This document shows, piece by piece, positions 1 to 12,556 of a DNA stretch of 64,000 nucleotides (its first letter is position 1; the number at the start of each line of letters is the position of its first letter). This DNA is from Incurvaria masculella (Eukaryota; Arthropoda; Insecta; Lepidoptera; Incurvariidae), in NCBI GenBank assembly GCA_946894095.1, contig OX335653.1, positions 16,931,001 through 16,995,000 of the forward strand, written 5' to 3'. A program made the position numbers and the translations under genes. The notes under the pieces are model-generated. The model was not told the DNA's origin. It did no database searches and saw only the letters and a list, made by a program, of their open reading frames with translations.

Positions 1-194
1 CACCGACAACTGACGCGGCGGAGTTTTGTGGCGTCTGTTTGCTCTGTTTCTCCGCTGTTGTGGGGTAATTTTAAACGATAGAAAAGATACACAGAAGGAT
101 GAGACCATAAGTGTTATATATATAGTTACATAATGTACTGAAATGTCTTATTTACTCAAAAATATCTAAACTCTTCAAACTTAATTTAAACAAG

Positions 195-290
195 GTTTCG
201 TGAGATGAGGTGGATTTAGCTTTTCTGAGTACCTTTGGTCTCTCAGCACAGACACCCGTATTGGTTTTTCATAAAAAGGCCATGTAGCGT
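195..290 (+). repeat. LINE 3' tail fragment
   Basis: A segment reading ggtttcgtgagatgaggtgg through cacagacacccgtattgg matches, with changes, 23125-23215 (+) and the reverse strand of 3830-3950. It is the non-coding 3' end of the LINE family whose coding tail is visible at 22772 and 3980. Confidence 0.6.
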
Positions 291-2660
291 ATTATCTGGG
301 GGTCACCAAACATGGTAAGCTAACTCACCGGGGGAATAGCAGGTGAACAGGCAAAAGTGATTAAATCTACGTAAAAGATCGACAATTGCTAACGACTGTG
401 AAACGAAGTGTTATTCGTCTAACGCCCGGTTCCACCACCTCCAGCTACAAAAATCCCAAAGTTATCTTTCGGTTACATCATACAAATATGCAATGTAGCT
501 GAAAGTTAACTATCGGATTTCAGGTAACTGGAGGTGGTGAAAATAGGGGTTAGTGAACTGATATTTACCAGTTGGTATTTATTGTACAAAATGGAACTGA
601 ACGTCAAATTTAATCACTATTTTGCCTGTTCACCTGCTACACCTGGCTTGTTATCTACCATAGTAACCCCAGGGGGGTTAAAAAAGTTCCCTTGGTTCCA
701 AGTTCAGCATCTAGGGCCCCTACTAGGAACCGTATGTGGGTATCGAAAGCGCTGTCGATACCATCTGTCAAACGCATACAACATTCAGGCGATATCGCCT
801 CCTCCATAGCGCCTACTCGATAGAGTTCGAAGTAGGGGCCCAGCACGAAATAAGTACGTTATCTAGGTACGTTTGCCATAGCTACCCGCAGTCGGGGCTC
901 TGCAAATCCGCGACAGTTCATTAGCGGAAATGTCAACTGGCGGACGGAGCCGCGGTGACCGGCGACCGGAGATCGCTCCGCAGATAGCAATACACGGCTT
1001 GAAGGGCCGGCGGGGCCTCGCCTTTGAACTCCCAGGGAACTATCCGTGCTATGGCCCTTTGTTTGTACCGGGCGCGCCCTAATGAGGACATCTGGGATCG
1101 AGTGCGTTATCATATGATGTTCAATAGAGAATTTCAAAATATAGGCCACTTTCCAGGATGCCAGGATCCGGAATTCGCTAGTATAGGTGGCATTCAGTTA
1201 TTCGTGAATTTCTCAGAGAGTACCTTTTTTGACTTTAACTTTTTTTTAATGATTTTTTTTTAAGTTGTGCAACAAAATGATCTGCTCCAAAGAGGTACGC
1301 CTAGGAATATCTTGTTAACGTTCGGACCACACCTCTGTTGACACCCTGCATAATTTCAGGTATATCCGAACTATATGACTTATTTTAGCTTTCACATTTT
1401 TTTAGATCAAAAAAAGTCGGCGAAATAGGCAGATTTCAGATTTCATTTTATTTCTAAATAGTCAAACATATGAAAAAAACAATGTGCATAGTTCTTGTAA
1501 ATGTTCAGAACGAATATCATTACATTCAGACAACATTTTCCATTAACAGACTATTCTCGGGGGAAATATTCTGAGCATTGATCTGAGGATCTGAGGTACA
1601 AATTTGGTTTTTCGTGTTTAAAATTATGTACCACGTCAAGTAAATTATTCCGAATGTTTCTGTCGACACGTACTAGCAGGCACTTTCATCATTCCAACCA
1701 ATATTTATTAAAACCTCGAGATGAGATTAAGTTGGAAGTTAAGACATCAAATAGTTAATACAATACATATGCAGTTAATGCGATATTGTTAATTATGGGC
1801 AATTTGTAGTATAAAGCGCCTTACGTCAAGGGAGATATGCATGAAGTTGGCTCTCCGCCGCAAGGCACAACTGACGGCTGGATAATTAATGATAAATCTA
1901 TTAACTTTATAAGTTATTACTACATCGATCGTAGATATTAACCGAAGCAGACAGTCACGAGGCAGCAATAAGCCACAATACTCACGTACTTAAGAACAGT
2001 GGCATTATAGTTAATGACACATGACCTGAACTTCGGACCATATCGGGAATAAAGCCAAGCTGGGAGTCCCAAACAGGGTGCGCCAGTACATAATATATCG
2101 CGCCGACTCAAAAAATGCTGATCTGCAAGGCGCAGATAAGGTGGCCATGCCAGGTTTAGCTGAATATCTTCTAGGCTGCTTGGAGTTATTTCCCCCAATG
2201 TACAACCTGGGGTCCTTCAAACCTGGTGCGAAGAAGCATTTGGCCGTCAGGTACGGTTTTCGCAGCCCATATGAAAATTCGAAAACCCACGCGAGGACTC
2301 TCGGAGTCTTCGAGGGTCTGGCGTACGCCATGCGTCGTGTTGTAGGTACATAATAAAATAGTAAAAATACACGTTTTCCGTATAGGATTACTTAGAAGTG
2401 AAAGTACAGAAAAATATTACCAATTCGCTGGGGTCGGAGAAGATTGATTTTTACGTAAAATAGTTTTTTTCCAAAGCTTTCTTTTCAATCATTTTGATAT
2501 GGAGCGTCCATTCGATATACGCAGCATTGATATATGTATCGATACATGAATGTAATTGTCGGTGTCCAATTGTAATTGGAGCGAATAGCCGATAACGGTG
2601 AATCCCTGGTCGAGACACAGTTGCCAGCAACTTTTTCGCGTGTATTACATACCATGTGCG

Positions 2661-3133
2661 TCATATTATCATACAAAATATCTACACGAGCTTCTTACAG
2701 TTGGTACTTTTTTTTAATTTAATATCAAAACATTTCCATTTGCAGGAGTTTCAAAGCTTTGATTGTATTTTTTAACTTGATATGGTTAGTGGTTGGAATG
2801 TGGTATTAGCCACCACATTACTGTTATAACACTAGCCCAACACGCCACATTTTCGACATAATTAGGTGCCATGCCAGGACATGAGCACGCACTGTAGTCA
2901 TATTATCATACAAAATATCTACACGAGCTTCTTACAGTTGGTACTTTTTTTAAATTTAATATCAAAACATTTCCATTTGCAGGAGTTTCAAAGCTTTGAT
3001 TGTATTTTTTAACTTGATATGGTTAGTGGTTGGAATGTGGTATTAGCCACCACATTAATATTATAACACTAGCCCAACACGCCACATTTTCGACATAATT
3101 AGGTGCCATGCCCGGACATGAGCACGACTACAG
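2661..3133. repeat. Near-identical tandem duplication, about 238 bp unit, two copies
   Basis: Copy 1 runs about 2661-2898 and copy 2 about 2899-3133, both starting tcatattatcatacaaaata. They differ at few positions and by an indel in a T-run. Each includes a minus-strand fragment of the SINE described at 18783. The similarity points to a recent local duplication. Confidence 0.85.
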
Positions 3134-3270
3134 TGAACTGCATGGAAAACAAGGCTAATTTGTCATTGCCACTTGGACAATCTTTTATTCCAACTCGAGC
3201 GGGCTTAACCCTGACAGCTAGTAAGTATGGAAGGGCCCCTGCGGTTTTACATGGATTCCGAACTATACAG
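3016..3270 (-). repeat. SINE copy (body), minus strand
   Basis: Read in reverse it has the SINE order: gttcggaatccatg, a degraded accatcgcattggatg segment, then the ggtattagcca end. It overlaps the second unit of the tandem duplication. Confidence 0.65.
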
Positions 3271-3821
3271 TGACCCGTACATTATTATTCCTACATTATC
3301 ATTCATAATTAAACGTAAATCTTAGGCTTATTGGATCTCCCGATGCTATTACATACGAATAGTTTTTCTTGCCACATATGTCTTCCATTGTCAGTTGAGT
3401 TGATCATCGTGTGCGTAGAGCCCAGAGCTCTGATTGCTGTCCGGGCACGAGCCACTTCGACATATTAAGAAGAGGCAACATTGACTCATAACTAAGCTTA
3501 GACCCTTGAGAGTACACCAACTTTCTGAATCCGGTCTGATAAACTGATTAGCGCTTAGCTTAGCTAAAATGATGGAACTATATGAATCGCCATGAACTTC
3601 TTGATAGGTAGTTCCATGAACAACGCCCATACAGTTGTATTCTGTGACATCATTTACGCGTTAAAGATGATAACTAAAATGATCTGGGGGATGAGGCCTT
3701 GCTTCTTATGCAGAGATCTCTTTCTGAGTTGGATAAGTGTGTTTCGTCACGAAAGCGACGTGTTTATTGGATCTTATCAACGAGAAAAAATCCTATTATG
3801 ATTTTATTATTAGGGTTTATT

Positions 3822-4090
3822 CTCGTTTTTTTAATGAAAAACCGGTTGGGTGGCTGTGCTGAGGACCAAAGGTGCTCAGAAAAGCCAAAAACACCTCGTC
3901 TGGCGAAACCACGCTCAGCGAGGCGCCATGCCAGCGGATTTGCGGACTGGCTGAGCTATCGAGCTTATTCAAATTACGCTTGAAGACTGCCAGGTTATAG
4001 GTATGAGGAAAGGCATCCGCCGGTAGACAGTTCCATATCCTGGCGGTGCGGCAGAGACATGAGTTTGAGAAACGGTTCGTTCTCAAAAGC
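3822..4090 (-). mobile_element. Non-LTR retrotransposon 3' fragment, minus strand
   Basis: Minus-strand reading gives the extreme C-terminus of a LINE reverse transcriptase (RIWNCLPADAFPHTYNLAVF) followed by its 3' tail. The same family appears at 22772-23225 (+). Only the tail is present, as expected for a 5'-truncated insertion. Confidence 0.7.
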
Positions 4091-4106
4091 TGTAATGTAA
4101 ACTGTC

Positions 4107-4332
4107 CCCATCCCGTACCTAGGTGGTAGGTTTAAGCCCGCCCTGGTTGGTACCTTCGCATTGGATGAAAAGATCGTCGAAGTGGCAACGAAACATTTTG
4201 TATTTTTCATCCAGATCAATAAAGCCGTGCGCATAAAAGGGAAGGTCCTGGCATGGCACCTGATTTCTTCGGGAATACGTTGCGTTGGGCATGTATAAAG
4301 AGTAGGTGTGGTATGAGCCATCCATGCCAAGA
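4107..4332 (+). repeat. SINE copy (body)
   Basis: Contains the SINE landmarks in order: ggtggtaggtttaagcccgc, cgcattggatgaaaagat, aagggaaggtcctggcatgg and gccatccatgcc. The pol III head is absent. Confidence 0.75.
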
Positions 4333-4581
4333 CACATACGAATATTTGCTAACTCGTGGGGAAGGTCCATGTTTCTCTGATATTGTCATAATTGAAATAC
4401 CACAAAAGGAGCACATGTTTGTTAATCATACATAATGTCAGCATAATCATGTTTAATTGACTGGCTCGCATTTAAAGTTACTCAACAAACTTGGTCCACA
4501 AATTTTCTTTAAAATAAATAAGCAATTATGTAATCGTAATCTTAAAGAATATGGACAAGAAAGGCAAAAGAGAGAAAACAA

Positions 4582-4640
4582 TGGGAAGAAATGGGGGAGG
4601 CCTTCACCCTGCAGTGGGGAGCACAGTAATAAAAAAAAAA
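4582..4640 (+). mobile_element. LINE C-terminal stub with A-rich tail
   Basis: One frame reads WEEMGEAFTLQWGAQ and a stop, the typical last residues of lepidopteran endonuclease/RT elements related to the one at 56825. A poly(A) run follows at 4629. Confidence 0.55.
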
Positions 4641-6881
4641 AAAAAAGATGTATACTTTACTAATATTTAGGACTTAAGTTTAAAGATTAAGAGGAAATAT
4701 CCATTCACAGTTTTTTTTGCTTATACTAACACTTAGAAATCGCCACAATGTAATGAAACTATCTGTGCTCATAAAATAAATGGCTTTATTATTATTATTA
4801 TTAATCTTAAAGATCTCGAAATTGTAAAGCATCCATGAAATGTCTGTAGAAGAAGCGAAAGAAGCGTACCGTGTGGCGCTCTATCATTGCTGTCTACCAC
4901 TTCGGGGAAGAGGCGCGATGGTGCGTATGTCTGTAATCGTAAACACGTTGGCTGAAACATATTAGTACTGTTCGAAGGCGTTCTGTCAGACACAGTGCGT
5001 CGGGTCTCTCATCACGGTTTGCGGCGGACGCCATGTTGAAATAGCGCGCTTGTTTCGCGGGCGAGGGAAGGGGGGGGGGGGCGAACTGCCGCCACCCCGA
5101 TACAATAAACAACGGGCCTGAAATAGCGTGGAAAGCTTGTTCTGCGGAGACGACTGCGGACTGAGATAGCACTTGAAAATTCTTGTCACTGCTGCGTGTA
5201 TGCATCTGCTGTTTACCTTAACTTCTTTTCATGAAAATTGTTTCATTGCATACTTAAATGAAAATCTAAATGTTGAATCCGTGGAAAATTACATAAGACT
5301 AATAAGGTAACATAAGTAATTTTACATGAATAATTAACATCAACAAAAGGACCAAACAACATTTTGGGCTGACATTGCTAAAGCTAGTCTCATTGCCAAA
5401 TAACAGACACCAGATAAGATGCATTTTATCTTTTCTTTGTACACTCGTATATAGTTTTACTTTACAGGAGTAAAAAAATATTGATTTTGATTTCTCACGT
5501 CCCAGGAGCAAATCGCTCAATCCTAAATATGTTATTTACACGAAATTAATTTACATATACCCTCAGATCCAGAAAGGAAGGACATGTATTATCTAGCGCG
5601 CAGTTTCTTAATCTAGGGACCTAACTAAAACAACCATTCCAGAGGCAAATAGAGTCACATACGTGTTGATAGGAACTGACTTGAAAACGCATTACGTTGA
5701 CATAATTTTCATAAATAAAACGCCTCTTCTCAAACATATTTTCTTCCATGTACACAACATTCTTCATTTCGACATATTTACAAGGTATGTTAACATTGTA
5801 CACATCAGTTGGTGTGTTATGCCGAACCGACCGACGCTGCAACGAGACTGACAGGGTTCTTGAGTTCAATTACTGCATGTTTGGTTTACCCTGGGTGGAG
5901 TGCACAAGCTCTGGTTATTAGTATTATAATTTGGTTATAATTATATTATTCTTCAGGCGAAAGATGAGATTCTTTACGGCGACTAGATCCGCACCGACGC
6001 TTTCAGTTTCAAAGCCATTGTGTAATGAATTGTTTTCTTTATTCTCTTCACCGCTATTTCTGTTCGCAGTCGGCTCTCGAATTCCTTGCACATCATTGCA
6101 GTCTTTAGCCAACAAGAAACTCGAATATTTAAAACATTTTCTTACGCTCTGAACGGCTACTGCAAATCGTCTTTCCCCGACCTTTGCAGCTAAATGACAA
6201 GAATTTTAATTCGAAATACTCTTGAAATTCCCACTCAATAACGTTAAACTGCTGTTGTTTATAGCGTGTCTTCGCGAATCCATCATCTTCGCGGGAGTTG
6301 CCGCGAAGGAGAATATCTTGTCGGGACTTTCTTTCGTGCTCCCCTCCCCGCAACCCTCCGCCCGTAATGACGTTGTTGCGCCTGCGCACTTTCTTCGTGC
6401 TTTTCTTATCTCCTATCGATGTTTCTACACTGTTGCTTCCAAAATGGTTCTTTCCAAAGTGACTTTCCTCCATTAGCTGTACTTTAGCTGTTAATTAGTC
6501 AATGGGGAACAAAACTCACAGATTGTTGTAGATGTCGCATGAGCGACCGAACCTTAGAAACGTCAAACCTGTCATTCCTGTCAAGTTTGAATTACGGGTT
6601 TTTTAGATCAAATATGTACTCCATGATGCAGTTAGAATAAGGTTTAGAGAAAAAGAAGCGTTTTTATTTGTCTTCAAACAAATTTAAATGTCAATGACCA
6701 ACACAAAGGTGTTGGTCGGTCATTTCAGGTGGGCTCGCTTAGACGCCACCTGTCGTGGTAAATGAGCAGTTTTCTTGCCCATTGCCCAATTTTTTAAACT
6801 TGATATGATGGACTCGAAAACATATTTGTTCACATGGCTTTGGAATAAATGGCAGTGCGCTGTGTTTTTAATTATCGATAT

Positions 6882-7110
6882 GGATGGCTAATACCACACC
6901 CATCGTCATGATATTAGCCCAACACACCGCATTCCCGTAGGAATGAGCACGACTGGACTAAACTGGAAGGAAAACACGGACAATTTTTCATCGCCGCTTC
7001 GACCATCTCTATATCCGATACGATGATACCGACCGGGATGGAGTTATCCTCCCACCTAGAGGAAAGGGACCTAACAGATTTTCATGGATTCCGAACCATG
7101 GAACATCTAG
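6882..7110 (-). repeat. SINE copy (body), minus strand
   Basis: Minus-strand reading has the ggtattagccatcca end, the gctcat...cgggaa core and an accatgg/ggaatccatg segment, in the order of the full-length SINE at 18783. Confidence 0.65.
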
Positions 7111-7631
7111 CATTCGTGACGAAATATACTTAAGAGAAAAGGGCGATGAGCTGTTAAATTGTTGATGCAGATATCTACATCCATGACATTTCCTTGACAT
7201 AACGTCTACGGAGTGTCCCCTCAAGTCCATCACGCCGAGCCCTCATGATCTGTAGAACTGTTGAGGCCTTAGTATGACTGCGTCGGATCGACATGTCGAC
7301 GTTGTTTTTCGCATCACCAGCGAATCCGGACTGGCGGCGTGCTCCATATAGGGCCGCGCGGCGGAGGTTGGCGTTATTAAAGTCTGCCATATCGGTCGCG
7401 AGCCGGTCTGCGGCGGCGGAGGGCAGTTCCGTTAGCTATAGCTCGACTGCTCTGCCGCGACCGCTCCTCGCTCGTAGGAAAGTTTCCGCCGTCTCCCTAT
7501 AAGTCTTTAAACGCCTACGCAAAGAGTTTCTGTGATGATTACGTGTTCCAGCATTTATAATAAAAGTCCGTTAAAGTCCGATATTATACAGTCTACTCGC
7601 CGCTCACGTTAGGGTGATGATTGTGAGAATT

Positions 7632-7973
7632 AGGCTGAGATAAATAGTCGTAACAAAAACTAAGACTAACGAAAAGTAGTACTTTGTGCCGTCACTTTTA
7701 CACATTTTGTATAGACGAAATGGCAAAGTAATGCAAAGTGACGTCACAAAGTACTACTTTTGGTTAGTCTTAGCCTGAGATAAATAGTCGTAACAGAAAC
7801 TAAGACTAACGAAAAGTAGTACTTTGTGACGTCAATTTGAATTACTTTGAGATTTCGTCCATACAAAATGTGTCAAAGTGACGTCACAAAGTACTACTTT
7901 CCGTTAGTCTTAGTTTCTGTTACGAATATTTATCTCAGCCTTAGTTTCTGTTACGACTATTTATCTCAGCCTT
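7632..7973. repeat. Foldback element with nested inverted arms
   Basis: gctgagataaatagtcgtaa at 7633 is matched inverted at the end (ttacgactatttatctcagc). Inside, acgaaaagtagtactttgtg and cacaaagtactacttt alternate as inverted and direct copies, so the element can fold on itself in more than one register. It looks like a MITE inserted into or duplicated beside a second copy. Confidence 0.8.
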
Positions 7974-8984
7974 AGACTCTGCCGCCGAGACGCCTCCCCG
8001 CAACGCGTCAATTCGGTGGTCAAAAAAGGTCATTTACGTTTCCGTACTCCTTCATTTTTCAACATATCGGGGTGATATTTGGCGCAAAGTTCTTCGAGGT
8101 GTGCTTGATTTTATTAGTCAAAACTGCATCTAAATATAATTAGCCGTTTCATCGTGAAAAACGGCCAAACATTGTTAAAGACAGACAGGCAGAGACAAAC
8201 ACTTCCGAATAATAGATTTTTATCACTAGTTTCGTTAGTATAAGCCGCTCGAAAAAGATTTTTTATAAAATTCCAAAATTACAAGACACGCCACCCCCTT
8301 AGTGTTTTATAATTGGAGATGGAGATGTCAGTCGAGTTCGGCTTGGTCCAACATATGCGTGGTGAATTGCAAATGTTTTAGTTGCATCTCATATGCATCG
8401 CTATTACTACATAAGGATAAATAAATGACGAATGTTTGTGTTAAGGAGAAAGTGGAAGCGAAGCAAACCACAACAAACCAAACATAATCTTTCAGAAATA
8501 TGTTTTTATTGTATGTAACTGGACGTAAATTGCTGATACCACACCGACTGTCATGAAATAAATCAAACATAATCTTTCAGAAATAGGTTTTTTTTGTAAC
8601 TGAACGTCAATTGCTAATACCACCGACCTACTGTCATGATATTAGCTCAATCCACCACATGGAAACTAAGTGTCATAGCAGAACCATTCTTATATTGCAC
8701 GGCTGCATTGAATGATGGAAAATATATTAATATGATACAATTTTTATTGCCTCTTTTACCATCGTTTATTCAATGTCAGGGCTGGATTACACTTATAACC
8801 TAGTAAATAACCTAAAGTTTTACAAAACCGCATTTCACCAAATGCTGGGGGACAAGTGCAATTGGAATGCTTGTATTACATTTAAATGCCCACATATTGA
8901 TCTCGTTATCAGCTTTAGAGTCGAGCTGGTTGCATTTACTGTTTTCGACCTGGACGTCTTTCTTTAAATACGACTGGCACATGC

Positions 8985-9115
8985 GATATGTAATGAAGTC
9001 CAAAAAGCACAAAATCCAAAACTCTTGAAAATGTTTCAAAAGTTTGTACTTATAATACAATGAAAAAATCATACTTTTGGATATTGGGTTTTGGATCTTT
9101 GGGTTTGCATTTTAC
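8985..9115. repeat. Divergent copy of a small MITE
   Basis: Internal sequence (aatgaagtccaaa...gggttttggatctttggg) matches the element inserted in a SINE at 58966-59125, with substitutions. The ends are degraded. Confidence 0.5.
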
Positions 9116-9696
9116 ACATTGTGGAGGCGCCCTCTCGCCAAAAGAGACTACACCTGTATAGCGTTGCCAAACTATCCTAGCATATCTGGAGCCGTCACGC
9201 TAGAGTTGTCGCATTATACTAGGAACCAAACGCTTGGGAACATCGCAGCGTCTCCCCGCAATGGACCGACGGATTAACGACATCTTGCGATCTCGCAGAG
9301 CATTATTGATTAAAATCTGATTCGGAGGCCATTGGGTCGCACCATAAGATCATACACTTCGATGTTCATACACTGTCTCGACTCTGCTAAAAGTTTGTAA
9401 AATTTTTCATACGGCTTGTCAAACAATAATTACTTTAGGTTAGAAAATGATATAATCGACAAACACAAATAAGTGGGTCCTCAGCACAGCCACACATATC
9501 GGGTTTTCATAAAAAAAACGAAGTGTTATTCGGCCAAGTGAACTGAAATGTATAAGTTAGGAAGGTACGAAATGAAATTGAGCGTCAGATTTAATCACTT
9601 ACTTGCTTATTACCCGTAGAATTAATTTATCATAGTAACCCCACAGAATAAAAGTGAAACTAATGTACACTCTCTAAACAAATTGTATTCGTCTTA

Positions 9697-9931
9697 GGGC
9701 CGATTTTTCAATCCTCAGATAGTACTTATCGGACTGATAGTACAATTTCACGTTTGTCAAAAGACGGATAGTCATTGCCGGAGAATTATATCTTCTATCA
9801 CAATTATCTGACTATAATTATACTAATAAACATATGGACCTACTGTATCGGATGAATAAGCAGAAGCGAAGCGTAAATAAATCCGTCGAATAGTTATCTG
9901 GCCGTTTATCAGACCATTGAAAAATCAGCCC
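9697..9931 (+). repeat. MITE with GGGCCGATTTTTCAAT ends, TA-flanked
   Basis: Terminal inverted repeats gggccgatttttcaat and attgaaaaatcagccc bound about 235 bp, with TA on both sides, suggesting Tc1/mariner-type mobilisation. A second copy in the opposite orientation lies at 11682-11912. Confidence 0.85.
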
Positions 9932-10559
9932 TAAGGCTGGAAATTGTCATCAATAAAATTTACATTAGCGAAGGTATCTCGCAGCTTAGTGAATTCTTCC
10001 TATGTTAACTTAACAAGTTGATTGCTGATTAAATACATATGAAGGCAACGCGTGTATGTTAAGTTGACTCTGGCACATAAAATTGTTGGTTGACATCACG
10101 GCAGCTTATCCCATGATCAATCTAGCAGGCTGCAGCTGCGCTCGTCATCATCATTAGCCGAGCTGTGCTCCAACATAATCACTGGTACGGCACCGCTAAA
10201 TGTTATCTGGTCTCTGACCCGGCTGACGTTGGATGCACTGATATTTATTATATAGCTAGAACGCCTCAATATTTAATTTAAGTATTTATCCAAAGACCCG
10301 TCTTCTTAAGGCTGTCGTCACAAGAAAGATTTGGTAATTATAAGAAATTCGTTGTCCATTGGATGAGGGACAAAAATTGCACGGCGACAGCCATTAAAAT
10401 AGCAAAATCGTCTTCCAGGCCCTAATGTTTCCCTACCCCTAAATGTTGTCAGATGCGCCAGTCTTGCCTTCCATGCCAAAGTCTTGGATGTGATCCCCGC
10501 CCGCACCAATTTCTTTCTCTTTCTGAGTCGGATAAGTGTATTTCGTCAAGAATTAGATC

Positions 10560-10795
10560 TGTTCCGTGGTTTGGAATCCATGTAAACGTGTAGGTCTCTA
10601 CTAGGTGTTAGTGGTAAGCTCGCTCGGGTTAATACAATGGAAATTATTGTTTTTCCGTTTTTCCATCCAGTTCAATTTAGCCGTGCTCAGAAAGGGGAGG
10701 TCATGGCACCTAATTCCTTCGGGAATACGGGTGTTATCATGCCTGCTATTATGGCGGTGGGTATACCATCTATGTCCAGTTACATAATAAAAAAG
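10560..10795 (+). repeat. SINE copy (body)
   Basis: Carries tttggaatccatg, the tccatccagttcaatttagc segment, cctaattccttcgggaatac and an A-rich end at 10788. Confidence 0.65.
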
Positions 10796-11029
10796 GTGAT
10801 GTGAACCTTAGATTACCTTATAACCGATGTCATTAGGCCTTGGAGATAGTTGTGTTTGTCCGATAGATAAATATTACCTAATACATTGTGACATACGAAC
10901 TAAAGAATTTAAGGAGCGGTACGACCTTCCCGATTACATATAAGATCCTTAGATCTGCTGCGTCGGTATACCTTGACTATCTTATATATAAAAAAAGTGT
11001 GCAAATACAAGGGTTCCTTACCCAACCCT

Positions 11030-11235
11030 CTCCATCCGTCCGTCTGTTTGTCAGCGGGCTCTATCACATGAATCGTATTAGATAGACAGCTGAACTTTTC
11101 ACAGAGTGTATATTTCTGTTACCGATATAACAACAAAATACTACAGGTGGCCCGCATACAAGGAAAGTGTTTTTTATTTTAAATCTTGTACCATGCCACG
11201 GAACTCTTCGTGTGCCGCGACTCGCACTTCGTCGG
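11030..11235 (-). repeat. Degenerate (GTCY)n element, minus strand
   Basis: An older copy of the element at 11236-11555, lying immediately beside it in the same orientation. The agacagctgaacttttcaca and gtaccatgccacggaactct segments align with the better copies. Confidence 0.65.
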
Positions 11236-11555
11236 TTTTTAGGGTTCCGTACCCAAAAAAAACGGAACCCTATTACTAAGCCTCCGCTGTCCGTCCGTCC
11301 GTCCGTCCGTCCGTCCGTCCGTCCGTCTGTCCGTCTGTCACAGGGCTGTATCTCAGTAACCGTAACAGGTAGAGAGCTGAAATTTTCACACAGTGTGTAT
11401 TTATTTTGCCGCTACAACAACAAATAGGTAAGATTAAAAAATAATTAAAATTAAAGGGGGCTCCCATACAAAAAACGTGTTTTTTTTTGTTTTTTTTTAC
11501 GATGGTACGGAACCCTTCGTGTGCGAGTCCGACTCGCACTTGGCCGGTTTTTTTT
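11236..11555 (-). mobile_element. (GTCC/GTCT)n-carrying interspersed element
   Basis: Starts agggttccgtacccaaa, has about 11 GTCC/GTCT units from 11288, then tctcagtaaccgtaacaggt, and ends gagtccgactcgcacttggc. Copies lie at 12812, 27666, 48291, 50491, 56202 and 57497. The structure resembles the lepidopteran microsatellite-associated elements described with a (GTCY)n array; that naming is from general knowledge. No coding capacity. Confidence 0.85.
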
Positions 11556-11681
11556 AAATCTAGCATCTGATTTGCTCAGTTTATTGTGCTAATATCGTAT
11601 CTATGTCGTCGCTGGACGCTACTACATATGCAATATTTCATATTTCAGCAATTGTTTTTGTATTTCCTGCAACCTTTTCTA

Positions 11682-11912
11682 GGGCCGATTTTTCAATAGT
11701 CTGATAAAGAGCAAGATAACTATTTGATGGATTTATTTACGCTTCTGCTTATCCAGCCGATATCGTAAGTTCATATGTTTTTTAGTAAAATTATAGTCAG
11801 ATAACTCTGATAGAAGATATAATTCCGGCAGTGACTATCCGTCCTTTGACCAACGTGAATGCATCATTCAATCAGTCCGATAAATACTATCTAGGGATTG
11901 AAAAATTGTCCC
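11682..11912 (-). repeat. MITE with GGGCCGATTTTTCAAT ends, second copy
   Basis: Inverted relative to 9697-9931: gataactatttgatggattt and cagccgatatcgtaagttca match the reverse strand of that copy. Terminal repeats are gggccgatttttcaat and attgaaaaattgtccc. Confidence 0.85.
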
Positions 11913-11927
11913 TTAGTTAACTTAACA

Positions 11928-12170
11928 TGGATGACTAACCACACCTGCTGTCATGTCATTAGCCCAACACACTTCAAGGGAACTAGATGCCATGCCAGGA
12001 CCTTCCTTTTGCACGACTAAATTAACCTGGGCGACGATTTTAATAGCAAACGCATTCAATCCTTCATTAAATGCGACGGCACCAACCCGGGAGGGATTAA
12101 CTCATCGCTTAGCAAGGAAGGGTTACAGTTTTAAGGGGTACAGTTTTACGTGGAATCCGATCCCGAGCGA
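11928..12170 (-). repeat. SINE copy (body), minus strand
   Basis: Reverse-strand reading has ggaatcc, the cgcatt core, aaggaaggtcctggcatggc and the final gtggttagtcatcca. It abuts the 5S-headed SINE in head-to-head orientation. Confidence 0.7.
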
Positions 12171-12174
12171 AATC

Positions 12175-12556
12175 AGCCTCAGTGGCCCAGTGGCGCGACA
12201 CTTCGGCGATCGCTCTCCGAAGTTAAGCATCGCTGGGTCCGGTCTGGTCTTGGATGGGTGACCATTCGACCGTTGAGAGAGGCTGGCCGTGGTTCGGATT
12301 CCACGTTAAGCTGTAGGTCCCCTTCCTTACTTACTAGGTGGTAGGGTTTATCCCGCCCGGGTTGGTACCATCGCATTGGATGAACGATGGTCGAAGCGGC
12401 AATGAAAATTGTCCGTGTTTTCCATCCAGTTCAATGTAGTCGTGCAATATAAGGAAGGTCCTGGCATGGCGCCTAGTTCCCATGTGGTGTATTGGGCTAA
12501 TACCATGACAGAACTTGTGGTATTAGCCATCCATGTCCAGTCACATAAAAAAAAAA
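12175..12556 (+). mobile_element. SINE with 5S rRNA-like head
   Basis: The head contains a tRNA-type A box (tggcccagtgg, 12183-12193) followed by 5S rRNA-like sequence: ccgaagttaagcatcgctgg, then ggtcttggatgggtgacc, which match the 5S internal promoter region. The body from about 12290 (ggttcggattcc, ggtggtagggtttatcccgc, accatcgcattggatgaacg, taaggaaggtcctggcatgg, tggtattagccatccatg) is the same as in the tRNA-headed SINE at 18783. It ends in an A-run at 12546. The 5S part is truncated and internal to an insertion, so it is not a 5S gene. Confidence 0.85.

Noticed and set aside
7168..7510. Possible coding fragment (GARRQSGFAGDAKNN region)
   Set aside because: No recognisable domain or splice context; it lies among repeats, so it is left unassigned.
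12205..12275. 5S rRNA gene
   Set aside because: Only the central and 3' promoter part of 5S is present, joined to a SINE body and A-run, so it is a SINE head.
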